Part shown: positions 29,418 through 39,003 of the stretch, in pieces
Layout of the letters: every line of letters begins with the position of its first letter
Position numbering within the stretch: position 1 is the stretch's first letter
NCBI GenBank assembly: GCA_903869345.1
Contig: CAIPYM010000075.1
Coordinates: 1-64,000 of the forward strand
Source of the DNA: an uncultured Pseudomonadota bacterium
GTDB lineage: Bacteria; Pseudomonadota; Alphaproteobacteria; UBA9219
Direction of reading: 5' to 3'
DNA length: 64,000 nt
Notes under the pieces: generated by a model
Told to the model about the DNA's origin: nothing
The model's database searches: none
What the model saw: the letters and a program-made list of their open reading frames with translations, nothing else
Made by a program: the position numbers and the translations under genes

Positions 29418-30725
29418 CTAAAGGTTGATCGCGGTCTGTTGTCCTGTCCCCTCGCGGGGGGCTTTCTTAAAGGCGTGAACATCGTGCGTAACAAACGCAG
29501 GCAGCGTGCGCCCCGCTAAAAGATCGTGAATCGTGAAGATTTGAAGACGCTGAACATCTCCAAACGCGGTTGCGAAAAACCCCATGGACGCAGCTTCCGC
29601 AATCATCGGTTGCGTGGGTTCGGCCAGCGTGATGAACACACCCAGGCACGCGCCCTCACGTTCCATCACATGCGCGAGGTCACGAATCATGGCCACGGAG
29701 ACGGACTTTCCGCCCTTCACGGAAACCACCGCCTTTTCCGTCGTGCGTTGGTCGTTGGGATGGAAGTAGAGGATGCCGTCGATTCCTCGATCCGCTCCCT
29801 TTTTGTGACCGCCGTAGGGAATCGCGTTAACGAGCGAAACCGCCCACCACTGGAATTGGTATTTGTCAGTCTCGGCAAGCGCGCGCGCACCTTCCACGTC
29901 TTTGGGCGTTCCATGCACCTCGTAGGCAACACCCGGAAACGCGTCGCCCAAGCGTTTTTCGATCAGCGAAATGGCGAGGTGCGTGATGTCGATTCCGATC
30001 CACGCTCGCCCGAGTTTCTGCGCTGCGTGCGTTGCGGTTCCACACCCGCAAAACGGGTCAAGCACCACGTCGCCCGGATTGCTGCTGGTTTCAAGGATGC
30101 GCTCGAGAAGCGCCAACGGCTTTTGCGTCGGGTAGCCAAGGCTTTCGCCGTTGGCCCCGTGGAGGTGCTCGATATCGTCCCAATCGTCCGTGATCGGCTG
30201 GCCCTGCATCTCGTCCAGGTAGCGCTTCAGACGCGGGATAGCCCCCGGATGGGATTGATGGATCAGCCCCTGATCATAGGCGCGTTGCATGCGGTCTTTT
30301 GTCCAGCGCCAAACGCGCGTGACGCCGAGAAATTCATACGTAAGGTTAGGTCTGTTTTTGTTGGGGTTCGTCAAATCGCTCAGGCTATAACGTCGCCCGC
30401 CCTCGTCCGTAAATCGGTAAAACTTTTCGATGTAGTCGGGGTCGTACTCCCCGTAGACCTTCCGAAACACAACGGTATCGCCCTTGGAGTAGCGAAACAG
30501 GATGTCGCGGCAATTGGGAAAATTCACGGTGGTGTGGCTCTTGGGTTGAGAACGTTTCCACGATATCTCGTTCCGGTAATTCTCTTTCCCGAACACGCTA
30601 TCCAGAAGAATCTTGAGGTAGTGGCTCGCTGTGGGGTCGCAGTGAAGGTAGAGGCTCCCGGTAGGTTTCAGCACCCGGTGCAATTCCAAAAGCCGCACGG
30701 CCATCATGGTCAGGTAGGCCATCAT
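29418..30725 (-). pseudogene. 5'-truncated DNA methyltransferase with C-terminal Mrr-like nuclease domain
   Basis: AYLTMMAVRLLELHRVLKPTGSLYLHCDPTASHYLK and DPFCGCGTATHAAQKLGRAWIGIDI are present, but the upstream DPPF/Y catalytic region is absent. C-terminus GADRGIDGILYF...KAVVSVKGG. Confidence 0.7.
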
Positions 30726-30862
30726 GTCGTGTCTTTCTCAAGTTGATTCAGAAGCCCTGGAGCATCTGGATCATGCACCCCCGCGAGGGAGAGCCAAAAA
30801 TAGGTCTCCTCGTAACTGCGGGCTACTCCCTTGCCCTTACTGTAGGCGATTCCAAGAAAGCC
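30722..30862 (-). pseudogene. C-terminal fragment of a Sel1-repeat protein
   Basis: Frame reads FLGIAYSKGKGVARSYEETYFWLSLAGVHDPDAPGLLNQLEKDTT*; stop overlaps the methyltransferase fragment start. Confidence 0.55.
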
Positions 30863-30983
30863 CGCGCAGGTGTTTGATTGATTCTGGCGTAATCCGACGG
30901 GCCAGCAAAAAAATCAACCCAGGCCAAACGAGGGCTGTCAGAAAGGAGAACACTCCTTTGATCAGTTCCGAAAGCCAATCCAC
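30837..30983 (-). CDS. Putative 48-aa membrane peptide (GTG start)
   Basis: VDWLSELIKGVFSFLTALVWPGLIFLLARRITPESIKHLRGLSWNRLQ*; one strong hydrophobic helix. Confidence 0.3.
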   Translation of the reverse strand: MDWLSELIKGVFSFLTALVWPGLIFLLARRITPESIKHLRGLSWNRLQ

Positions 30984-31022
30984 GTTATGTCCTCCTCCTC
31001 CTTCTTCTGCGCCCGCCGTTCC

Positions 31023-31889
31023 TCACCCTTCCGTGATCAGCGTGCCGAAACCTTGGCGGGTGAGGAGCTCGCCCAAGAGGGCCCAATCTTGGTGGGCGTC
31101 CACGATCGCGACGCCGCCGACGCCCGCCGCGAGGGCTGCAAGGGCGCTTTCAACTTTGGGGACCATGCCGCCCTTGATGACTCCTTCGGCCACCAGGTGA
31201 TGCGCCGAGGTGGGGGTAAGGCGCGAAAGGGGTGCTCCGTCGGCGCCGTACACGCCCGCGACGTTGGTCGCCAAAATGAGCCGCCGCGCCTTCAGCGCCA
31301 CGGCTAGCGCCATGGCGGAATCGTCCGCGTTGATGTTGCACAAAAGCCCGTCGGCTCCCCGCCCGAGGGAGCTCATGATCACGATCGCGCCGGTCGTCAA
31401 AAACGCCTGCAATTTGTTCGCGTCAACGCCGCTCGGCGTTCCCGTGCGGTCTTCAGGGGTGAACGCAGCCAGGCGCGGGTCCAGGGGCTTGGCGTGCAGG
31501 AAAACAGTGCCTTCTTCGGCGGGAACCCGGACGCGGCATCCCGCCGCTGTGCAGGATTCCGCGACCTGGCGCGTCAGCGTGGCCATCACCTCGGCCACGG
31601 CTTCCATGGCCACGGCACTCGTCAGCCGCCGTCCGTCCGCACCTTTGGTGAACGTCACTTGGCGGGCGTGAAGGGCTTGGTCCAGCTGGGGCCCGCCGCC
31701 GTGCACGACGACAAGACGCACGCGCCGACTTTGCAGAAATTCCAGCTGCCGCGCGAGGGAGGGCAGAAAGCCCTCGTCGGCGGCCATCGAGTTCCCGCCG
31801 ATTTTCACGACGACCGTCTGGTCCTCGTAGGCCAGAAACTCGTCCATCATCTCGGCGATGCTGCGAAGAGAGGGTGTGGAGGGGATCAT
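31023..31889 (-). CDS. argB: Acetylglutamate kinase
   Basis: VVKIGGNSMA, LVVVHGGGPQLDQAL, NINADDSAMALAVALKARRLILATNVAGV. Confidence 0.93.
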   Translation of the reverse strand: MIPSTPSLRSIAEMMDEFLAYEDQTVVVKIGGNSMAADEGFLPSLARQLEFLQSRRVRLVVVHGGGPQLDQALHARQVTFTKGADGRRLTSAVAMEAVAEVMATLTRQVAESCTAAGCRVRVPAEEGTVFLHAKPLDPRLAAFTPEDRTGTPSGVDANKLQAFLTTGAIVIMSSLGRGADGLLCNINADDSAMALAVALKARRLILATNVAGVYGADGAPLSRLTPTSAHHLVAEGVIKGGMVPKVESALAALAAGVGGVAIVDAHQDWALLGELLTRQGFGTLITEG

Positions 31890-31968
31890 GGGCGGTCACC
31901 ACGAAGTACGGCGCAGTTCCCTCTCCCCTTGTGGGAGAGGGTCAGGGTGAGGGGTAAGGGAAAGGGCG

Positions 31969-32631
31969 TCATTGAGTTTCTCGGCTACGATCGTTTTTGT
32001 CGCACCGTGTATCTGACTCGAGGACTACACTTAAGGGACCTTTTTCAAGGGCTTTTATCAGAGCATCCTGCAATTGAGTCTGTTTCCGAAGGGCTTCCTC
32101 TGAAACGGGGAATGATTCGACAGCCATTTTAAGGGGCTTCTCTCCTGATAAAATCTGGGCCAAACCAAGTTCGATCTGAAACCTACGTCGATCGTTCCAT
32201 ACATGTGCATTAGGGTTATATGATTTTTCTTGTACCTGTGTTTTTGTAAAATCATATCTAAGACAACAAGACATATTATAGATTAATTCGAAAAACAGGT
32301 CATCCATTTTTTGTGAACGATTTGCAGCAATTGCTTCACTCTCATTGTTCTCAATGGGTTTGCTGAGGTGAGCGAGATAAGATTCCCACGCATCAATCAC
32401 AAGCTTCTCACGCCGATTTTTCTTATTGAACTCAATATCAATCATATTAAGGGCCTGAACGTGTTCAAGCGATGTGCGGGCCCCTCGCGTCGCCATAAGC
32501 GTACGAAAAACCATCAATTTTCTGCCATTTTTTTCCTGGAGACGTTCAAGGTATTTTTGCACTTGGACAGCAAGCACAGGTCCCAAAAATGCTCCCAAGA
32601 TGAGAAGAGTGTCCGATACGGTTAGATTCAT
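31969..32631 (-). CDS. Hypothetical protein with N-terminal TM helix (DUF6680-like by recollection); AT-rich
   Basis: MNLTVSDTLLILGAFLGPVLAVQVQKYLERLQEKNGRKLMVFRTLMATRGARTSLEHVQALNMIDIEF. Confidence 0.6.
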   Translation of the reverse strand: MNLTVSDTLLILGAFLGPVLAVQVQKYLERLQEKNGRKLMVFRTLMATRGARTSLEHVQALNMIDIEFNKKNRREKLVIDAWESYLAHLSKPIENNESEAIAANRSQKMDDLFFELIYNMSCCLRYDFTKTQVQEKSYNPNAHVWNDRRRFQIELGLAQILSGEKPLKMAVESFPVSEEALRKQTQLQDALIKALEKGPLSVVLESDTRCDKNDRSRETQ

Positions 32632-32752
32632 GTCACACCCCATCCAGACTCATTTCCTTGTTCTTTGTACCCCTCACCCTAACCCTCTCTCCCAAGGGGA
32701 GAGGGAATCCTGCCGCGCCTTCGGCACGTTCCGTTCTTGGCTTTCTACTCTC

Positions 32753-32857
32753 GTCATCGCGAGCGGAGCGAAGCGATCCATCTCACAACCTTTCGGGTTA
32801 GCGGAGAAAGGGCAGGTGATGGATTGCTTCGGCCCTTTGAGGGCCTCGCAACGGGTG
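32753..32857. repeat. Dispersed palindromic repeat, family 2
   Basis: gtcatcgcgagcggagcgaagcgatccatctcacaacctttcgggttagcggagaaagggcaggtgatggattgcttcggccctttgagggcctcgcaacgg. Confidence 0.75.
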
Positions 32858-32909
32858 TGTGTCCGTTCCCCCTCCCCTCCCCTTCCAAGCCTCACATAAG
32901 GTAGCTCCC

Positions 32910-34208
32910 CTACTCCCCTGACCCCCTTCGGGTTTTGGTGGCCTCGTTGGTGCCCTGGCTCATGCTGTCGAAGAAGTCATTGTTGGTCTTCGTGTACTTC
33001 AGCTTATCGAGCAGGAACTCCATCGCGTCGGTCACGCCCATCGGCATGAGGATTCGGCGCAAGACCCACATCTTGGACATGGTGCCCTTGTCCACCAGCA
33101 GCTCTTCCTTGCGGGTGCCCGAGCGCGTGATGTCAATCGCGGGGAATGTGCGGCGATCCGAAAGCTTGCGGTCGAGGATGATCTCTGAGTTCCCCGTGCC
33201 CTTGAACTCTTCGAAAATCACTTCGTCCATGCGGCTTCCGGTGTCGATCAGGGCTGTTGCAATGATGGTCAGCGAGCCGCCCTCTTCGATGTTCCGCGCT
33301 GCGCCGAAGAATCGCTTGGGCCGTTGCAGAGCGTTGGCGTCCACGCCGCCCGTCAAGACCTTGCCCGACGAGGGAACGACGGTGTTGTAAGCACGGGCGA
33401 GACGCGTGACGCTGTCCAGCAAAATCACGACATCCCGCTTGTGCTCAATCAGGCGCTTGGCCTTTTCGATCACCATCTCCGCGACTTGCACGTGGCGCGT
33501 CGCGGGTTCGTCGAACGTGGAGCTGATGACCTCGCCCTTCACGGAACGCGCCATGTCGGTGACTTCTTCGGGACGCTCGTCGATCAGAAGGACGATGAGG
33601 TAAACCTCCGGGTGGTTCTGGGCTACCGCGTGCGCGATGTTCTGGAGCATCACCGTCTTGCCGGTGCGTGGCGGCGCGACAATCAGGGCGCGTTGCCCCT
33701 TGCCGAGCGGCGCGATCAGATCAATCACGCGGCTGGTGGTTTCTTTCTTGGTCGTCTCCGACAATTCCAGCTTGAGGCGTTCATCGGGGTAGAGCGGCGT
33801 CAGGTTGTCAAATCCGATGCGGTGCTTGGTGTTCTCCGGGTCCTCAAAGTTGATTGTGTTGACCTTGAGAAGCGCGAAGTACCGCTCGCCTTCCTTGGGT
33901 GCGCGCGTTTCGCCTTCCACCGTGTCACCGGTTTTCAGCGCGAATTTCCGCACCTGGCTCGGCGAGACGTAGATGTCATCCGGTCCTGCGAGGTAATTGG
34001 ATTCAGGTGAGCGCAGGAACCCGAACCCATCGGGCAACACTTCCAAAACGCCGTCACCGTAGATGGGAGCTCCGCTCGCGGCTTGCGCCTTGAGGATCGC
34101 AAACATCATGTCTTGTTTGCGCATCGCGCCGGGGTTCTCAACCTGGAGGGCTTCGGCCATGGCCAACAAGTCAGCAGGGGTCTTGGTTTTCAGTTCGCGT
34201 AAGTTCAT
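32910..34208 (-). CDS. rho: Transcription termination factor Rho
   Basis: [67 protein letters not shown]. Confidence 0.98.
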   Translation of the reverse strand: MNLRELKTKTPADLLAMAEALQVENPGAMRKQDMMFAILKAQAASGAPIYGDGVLEVLPDGFGFLRSPESNYLAGPDDIYVSPSQVRKFALKTGDTVEGETRAPKEGERYFALLKVNTINFEDPENTKHRIGFDNLTPLYPDERLKLELSETTKKETTSRVIDLIAPLGKGQRALIVAPPRTGKTVMLQNIAHAVAQNHPEVYLIVLLIDERPEEVTDMARSVKGEVISSTFDEPATRHVQVAEMVIEKAKRLIEHKRDVVILLDSVTRLARAYNTVVPSSGKVLTGGVDANALQRPKRFFGAARNIEEGGSLTIIATALIDTGSRMDEVIFEEFKGTGNSEIILDRKLSDRRTFPAIDITRSGTRKEELLVDKGTMSKMWVLRRILMPMGVTDAMEFLLDKLKYTKTNNDFFDSMSQGTNEATKTRRGSGE

Positions 34209-34591
34209 CCGAATCTCGTTGATAGGGTGAGGGAGAAGGAAAAAGGGCCGTTTCAAACTTGCGAAACGCGCGTGCGGCGGAAAAGCAAGCAGGCCGTGAA
34301 GGGATCGTAACCCCCGGTGTCAAAGGCCCCGGAAAACAACCGGGTTTTTGCACACGCTTATCTCGTTTGACCGGGAATAGGTGCTATCTACAGGCTTTTT
34401 ACGGCGTGAGTCAAAGGTTTTTTACGTTTTCACCTCGGGCACAAGCCTTTTCTGCCGAGTGCCGCACCGAACAATGGGAGATAACATCCTGATTCTGAAA
34501 GGTTTTATGAGAATATTGGCTCGTTTCCTCCCTGTTTGCGTTCAGGTGTTGTTTTCTGCTAAGACTGAGCTCTGTTCATCTTTAAAGAACG

Positions 34592-36103
34592 ATGCGAGGT
34601 TTTAACCCTAACGTGACAACATTTGCTGATTTGGGCCTGAGCCCAACGGTCCTCAAGGCCATTGAGGATGTCGGATACACCACCCCGACCCCCATTCAAG
34701 AACAAGCTATCCCGTATGTTCTGATGATGCGCGATGTGCTGGGGTGCGCCCAGACGGGCACCGGTAAAACGGCGGGATTCACCTTGCCGATGATTGATAT
34801 TCTGCACCACGGTCGCGCTCGCGCTCGGATGCCGCGTTCGTTGATCTTGGAGCCGACGCGCGAGCTGGCGAGCCAAGTGGCGGCGAACTTCATGGCATAC
34901 GGTCGCCACCACCCGCACCTGAACATGGCGCTTTTGATCGGCGGGGAGACCATGACCGAGCAGCTGCGCCACCTGGACCGGGGCGTGGATGTGCTGATCG
35001 CCACGCCAGGACGCCTGATGGATCTGTATGACCGTGGCAAGATTTTGCTGGGCGACATCAAGATTTTCGTGATTGATGAAGCCGACCGGATGCTCGACAT
35101 GGGCTTTATCCCGGACGTTGAGAAAATCGCTGAATGCCTGCCCGCGAACCGGCAAACGCTGTTTTTCTCGGCCACGATGCCGCCCGAGATTAAACGCCTC
35201 GCCAAGCGGTTTTTGAACAATCCCAAGGAAATCACGGTGTCGCCACCCGCCAGCACCTCGGCGGATGTGGAGCAGACCCTGCTGGTGCTGCCCTCGGGCA
35301 ACCCTTTCCACAAGCGCGAGGCGCTGCGGCGCTACCTCCGCGCCGAGGACGTGCAAAACGCCTTCATTTTCTGCAACCGCAAGCGGGACGTGGCGTTGGT
35401 CTATCGCTCGTTGCAACGCCACGGGTTCAACGTGGGCGCGTTGCACGGTGATATGGAACAGAGCGAGCGCACGGCGACGCTGGAACGATTCCGCGCGGGC
35501 GCGATTCCCTTCCTGGTCTGCAGCGACGTGGCGGCGCGGGGGTTGGACATTGCCGACGTGAGCCATGTTTTTAATTTTGACGTGCCGTTTAACACCGAGG
35601 ATTACGTTCACCGCATCGGGCGGACAGCCCGCGCGGGCAAGAAGGGCGCGGCGCTGATGTTGGTGACGCCCGACGATGAACGCCAAGTGGCCTCGATTGA
35701 GGGGCTCATCAAGAAAAAACTGATTCGCGTGACCGTCAGCGATTTACCGCCCGCTCGCGACGACGAATCACGAGGTCGGAATGGGCGCTCCTCCGCATCG
35801 TCCTCGCGGTCCAGGCGATCCGGACCTGGGCGCTCCGAATCCTCCGAACGTGCGGGAGGACGATCCGCGCCGCCTGCTGGCAGGTCCAGGCCTGCGCATC
35901 CCCTTCTTCCTGCCCATGCCGCACGTCCCGCGCACGGGGAAAGCACGAACAGTGAGAGCTCGCGCACGCCACGCGGTCCCGCGGCTCATCACCGTTCCAA
36001 CGATGAGCGGTCAAGGCCTGTTTCAAGACCTGTGGCCACCGAGGGTCCCACAACGTTCGGCCACGATCTTCCCGCGTTCCTGCGACGGCCCCCGTCGCGC
36101 TGA
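34592..36103 (+). CDS. DEAD-box RNA helicase (RhlE-like)
   Basis: PTPIQEQAIP, AQTGTGKTAGF, PTRELA, VIDEADRMLDMGF, FSATMP, HRIGRTARAG; basic low-complexity tail. Confidence 0.95.
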   Translation: MRGFNPNVTTFADLGLSPTVLKAIEDVGYTTPTPIQEQAIPYVLMMRDVLGCAQTGTGKTAGFTLPMIDILHHGRARARMPRSLILEPTRELASQVAANFMAYGRHHPHLNMALLIGGETMTEQLRHLDRGVDVLIATPGRLMDLYDRGKILLGDIKIFVIDEADRMLDMGFIPDVEKIAECLPANRQTLFFSATMPPEIKRLAKRFLNNPKEITVSPPASTSADVEQTLLVLPSGNPFHKREALRRYLRAEDVQNAFIFCNRKRDVALVYRSLQRHGFNVGALHGDMEQSERTATLERFRAGAIPFLVCSDVAARGLDIADVSHVFNFDVPFNTEDYVHRIGRTARAGKKGAALMLVTPDDERQVASIEGLIKKKLIRVTVSDLPPARDDESRGRNGRSSASSSRSRRSGPGRSESSERAGGRSAPPAGRSRPAHPLLPAHAARPAHGESTNSESSRTPRGPAAHHRSNDERSRPVSRPVATEGPTTFGHDLPAFLRRPPSR

Positions 36104-36167
36104 ACGCAAGGGGATTATCCTACGACACGGCACAAAAGACCTTGTTTCTCAGCCATGTCTCTTCGCC

Positions 36168-36250
36168 CGTCGTCTCGGCGAAGGCCGGGACATCAAGATG
36201 GGCAGAGCGTGAACAACTTCCTCGGGATTCCGGCTTTCGCCGGAATGACG
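36168..36250. repeat. Composite palindromic repeat, family 1 subtype A
   Basis: cgtcgtctcggcgaaggccgggacatcaagatgggcagagcgtgaacaacttcctcgggattccggctttcgccggaatgacg. Confidence 0.85.
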
Positions 36251-36273
36251 GTTTTTTTGACTCCCCCCCCACC

Positions 36274-36320
36274 CGTCATCCCGGCGAAAGCCGGGATCCA
36301 GAGCCGTTGTCCGTGACGGC
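36274..36320. repeat. Half copy of family 1 subtype B, overlapping the eipB-like 3' end
   Basis: cgtcatcccggcgaaagccgggatccagagccgttgtccgtgac; same interior as the reverse complement of 45733-45813. Confidence 0.8.
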
Positions 36321-37181
36321 TGGAACGGCCGGGCAATGGGGTCCCTTCAGGCGTTCCAGCTTCTTGAGGGTGCCTTTGATGGAAAACTCTCCGTAGTCAA
36401 TCTTGAGGGTCCTGACGACGCCTTGCGCGTTCAGCACCATCTCCATTTCATAAGCGGGTTCACCGGTTTCGGACGACGGCTCAAAAAACGCGAATTGCAC
36501 GGGCCACGTTGCCCCGGTCAGAAGCGGGCTTTTTCGCAGTGCTTTAGGGAGCAGCCCTTGCGCCTTGTCCGGGGCGAGGGGCGCCCCAATAAAGGCGCTT
36601 ACGAGCGAAACCCCTTCCGTGTCTTCGCCATCAAACACCGAGCGCGTCACAAGGCGCTCGCCCTCTTGGGCCTTATGGAGGACAAGCAGGGTATGCGCTG
36701 CGGGAAACAGAGTGCCCGGCTCCAGCGGCATGTCCTTCGCTTCAGGTTGTACGTAATGCGCAAGACCTTTCCCGCCGGGTGTCGCAAACGTTGCGCTGCC
36801 TCGGTAGGTTTCGGGGCCCTCGCCCGTCGCCGTCTGCCGCCCGCTGAACCGATAGAGCGACCCGTCCTTGGATTCCCAACTGGCCGACGTGCTGGTCGTC
36901 GTGTGTTCGTCATCTTCCCCTTCGTTGATGGTCAGATTCAAGGTCTGATTGAGAGCCCATCCGTCGCACGTATCGTCCCATTCAAAGCGGAGGGTTCCCG
37001 CCACGTCCTCAATGCCGCTGCCCGGTTTGGCGCGCGCGAGGGTCAGATCGTACACGGCGCGATGCGGCGTCACCGTGATCGCGTTTGCCGCGATTTCCTC
37101 CGCGAGGCCACACGCCACGTCCCCTCCCAGGCCGAGGAAAAGGAAGCCCCCCACCAACCCAAGCTGTTTTAAAAACGCCAT
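36276..37181 (-). CDS. DUF1849/EipB-like cell envelope integrity protein
   Basis: HRAVYDLTLARAKPGSGIEDVAGTLRFEWDDTCDGWALNQTLNL...; last residues and stop lie in a family 1 repeat. Confidence 0.8.
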   Translation of the reverse strand: MAFLKQLGLVGGFLFLGLGGDVACGLAEEIAANAITVTPHRAVYDLTLARAKPGSGIEDVAGTLRFEWDDTCDGWALNQTLNLTINEGEDDEHTTTSTSASWESKDGSLYRFSGRQTATGEGPETYRGSATFATPGGKGLAHYVQPEAKDMPLEPGTLFPAAHTLLVLHKAQEGERLVTRSVFDGEDTEGVSLVSAFIGAPLAPDKAQGLLPKALRKSPLLTGATWPVQFAFFEPSSETGEPAYEMEMVLNAQGVVRTLKIDYGEFSIKGTLKKLERLKGPHCPAVPAVTDNGSGSRLSPG

Positions 37182-37306
37182 GGAATGCCCCGCGATTCGC
37201 TTGTCGTGTCGAGCCCTTCCCGTACCTTATAGTCAATCCAGGACGGATTCACACATCCTGAGGCGTTTGTTTTGAGGGGCCATGGTGAAGCGAACGCAGC
37301 AAGATT

Positions 37307-37382
37307 CCTTCCCCCTGAGGGGGAGCGGGAACACCGCCGTGCCTTCCTCAACTCTTGTGCCCAAAAATCCATACCCCTTTTG
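37307..37382. repeat. Dispersed repeat, family 3
   Basis: ccccctgagggggagcgggaacaccgccgtgccttcctcaactcttgtgcccaaaaatccatacccctttt. Confidence 0.6.
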
Positions 37383-37395
37383 TTGGAGGCCAGCT

Positions 37396-39003
37396 CTAGG
37401 TGCCTTTTGCGACCCCATCCAGGAACGCCTCTGCCTCGCAAGGTTCTTTGCGAAGTGGAAACGAGGCCTTCGCGCGGGCGAGACGTTTGCCAAGCTCGAC
37501 GCCTCCCTGGTCGAAGGAATTGATCCGCCAGATCGCACCTTGGACGAACACTTTGTGCTCGTAGAGAGCGAGGAGAATCCCAAGGGTCTCGGCGTCGAGG
37601 CGCTCCAGCGTCAACGTCACGCTCGGGCGGTTGCCGGGGTTGGCTTTGGCCGGGTCGGGGTCGTTGTCCCCGAACGCGAGGGCCTCGGCCTGCGCCTCTA
37701 GGTTTTGATTCAACGCGCGGTGGCGGTCCGGTGGGTTCAGCGGGTCATCGTCAAGGCCAATGAAATCCACCGTCGCGGAAGCAGTTCCCTGGTGAAGCCA
37801 TTGGTGGAATCCGTGCTGCCCCACGGTGCCGCATTCTCCAAAAACCGCCGGGGCCGTCGCGTACGTCACGGGGTGGCCCTCGCGCGTGACAGACTTGCCG
37901 TTGCTTTCCATCTCCAGCTGTTGAACGTACCTCGGAAGGTCGCGCAACCGCTCGGTGTAGGGAGCGATAACGTGGCAGGACGTGCCCTGGAAGTTGCGGT
38001 ACCAGATCCCAACAAGGCCGAGCAGGATCGGAAGGTTTTTCTCCATCGGGGCGTTAGCAAAATGCGCGTCCATCTGGGCCGCCCCACGCAAGAGCGTGGC
38101 GAACGTGTTCCACCCCAGCGCGAATCCGATGCTGAGGCCAACGGCGGACCAGAGGCTGAACCGCCCGCCCACACTGTCGGCAAGGGGGAAGACGGACTCG
38201 GGCGTGAGGCCCCACGCGCTCAGCTTTTCGGGCGCGGCGGAGGAGACCACGAGGACATGCCGGGCCAGCGCCTCAGGCCCCAGCGCGTTCCTAAGCCACG
38301 CGCGGGCTGCTTCGGCATTGCAGAGGGTCTCCAGCGTTGTGAACGTCTTGGAGACCACGACGACGAGCGTTGTCGCGGGGTTGCAGACGGCCAGGGCGCG
38401 GGTGATCTCGGCGGCATCGATGTTGGCCACGAAGTGAACCCGTGGGGAAGACGGCGCTCCGGCGTTCCGAGCATGGGCGGGGTGCAGCGCCTTCACGACA
38501 AGCCGGGGCCCGAGGTCCGACCCACCAATGCCGATGTGCAGAATGTCGGTGATGGGTTGACCCGTCGCCCCGCGCCACGCCCCTGTGTGCACGGCGTCGA
38601 TCACCGTCTTCATGCGGGCGTGAAGGGCTTTAACCTCCGGCCCAATGCCCCCGCTGAGGCCCTCGGGGTCGGGACCAAAGGGAGCGCGAAGCGCCGTGTG
38701 CAAGACAGCCCGTTTTTCCGTGACGTTCAGGATGTCCCCGCGAAAAAGCCCTTGGCGTTGGGCGGGGAGATTCTCTGCTGTTGCCAGGGATTCAAGCAGG
38801 GCTTGCAGCTGTGCAGTCAGGTGCGTTTTGGAAAAATCGACCGCGAGGCCCCCCACGCGCACCATCCACCGCGCGGTGCGGTCCGGCTCGGCGGCATGAA
38901 GGGCTGCAAGGGTCGGAAGGTTGATCAGCGCCGCGTAAGCCTCCAAGGTCTTCCAAGGGGCCGTCGCGTTCAGGGGAGAAGGGGAAGGAGGTGGGAACAT
39001 CAC
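37396..39003 (-). CDS. pgi: Glucose-6-phosphate isomerase
   Basis: ILHIGIGGSDLGPRLVVKAL, VVSKTFTTLETL, GCGTVGQHGFHQWLHQG-type region (GTVGQHGFHQWLHQGT). Confidence 0.96.
   Translation of the reverse strand: MMFPPPSPSPLNATAPWKTLEAYAALINLPTLAALHAAEPDRTARWMVRVGGLAVDFSKTHLTAQLQALLESLATAENLPAQRQGLFRGDILNVTEKRAVLHTALRAPFGPDPEGLSGGIGPEVKALHARMKTVIDAVHTGAWRGATGQPITDILHIGIGGSDLGPRLVVKALHPAHARNAGAPSSPRVHFVANIDAAEITRALAVCNPATTLVVVVSKTFTTLETLCNAEAARAWLRNALGPEALARHVLVVSSAAPEKLSAWGLTPESVFPLADSVGGRFSLWSAVGLSIGFALGWNTFATLLRGAAQMDAHFANAPMEKNLPILLGLVGIWYRNFQGTSCHVIAPYTERLRDLPRYVQQLEMESNGKSVTREGHPVTYATAPAVFGECGTVGQHGFHQWLHQGTASATVDFIGLDDDPLNPPDRHRALNQNLEAQAEALAFGDNDPDPAKANPGNRPSVTLTLERLDAETLGILLALYEHKVFVQGAIWRINSFDQGGVELGKRLARAKASFPLRKEPCEAEAFLDGVAKGT

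Noticed and set aside
34328-34349. CCCGG-aaaacaa-CCGGG-TTTTT terminator-like hairpin on the plus strand
   Set aside because: Short stem and no plus-strand gene ends before it; it lies upstream of the divergently transcribed rho. Too weak to list.
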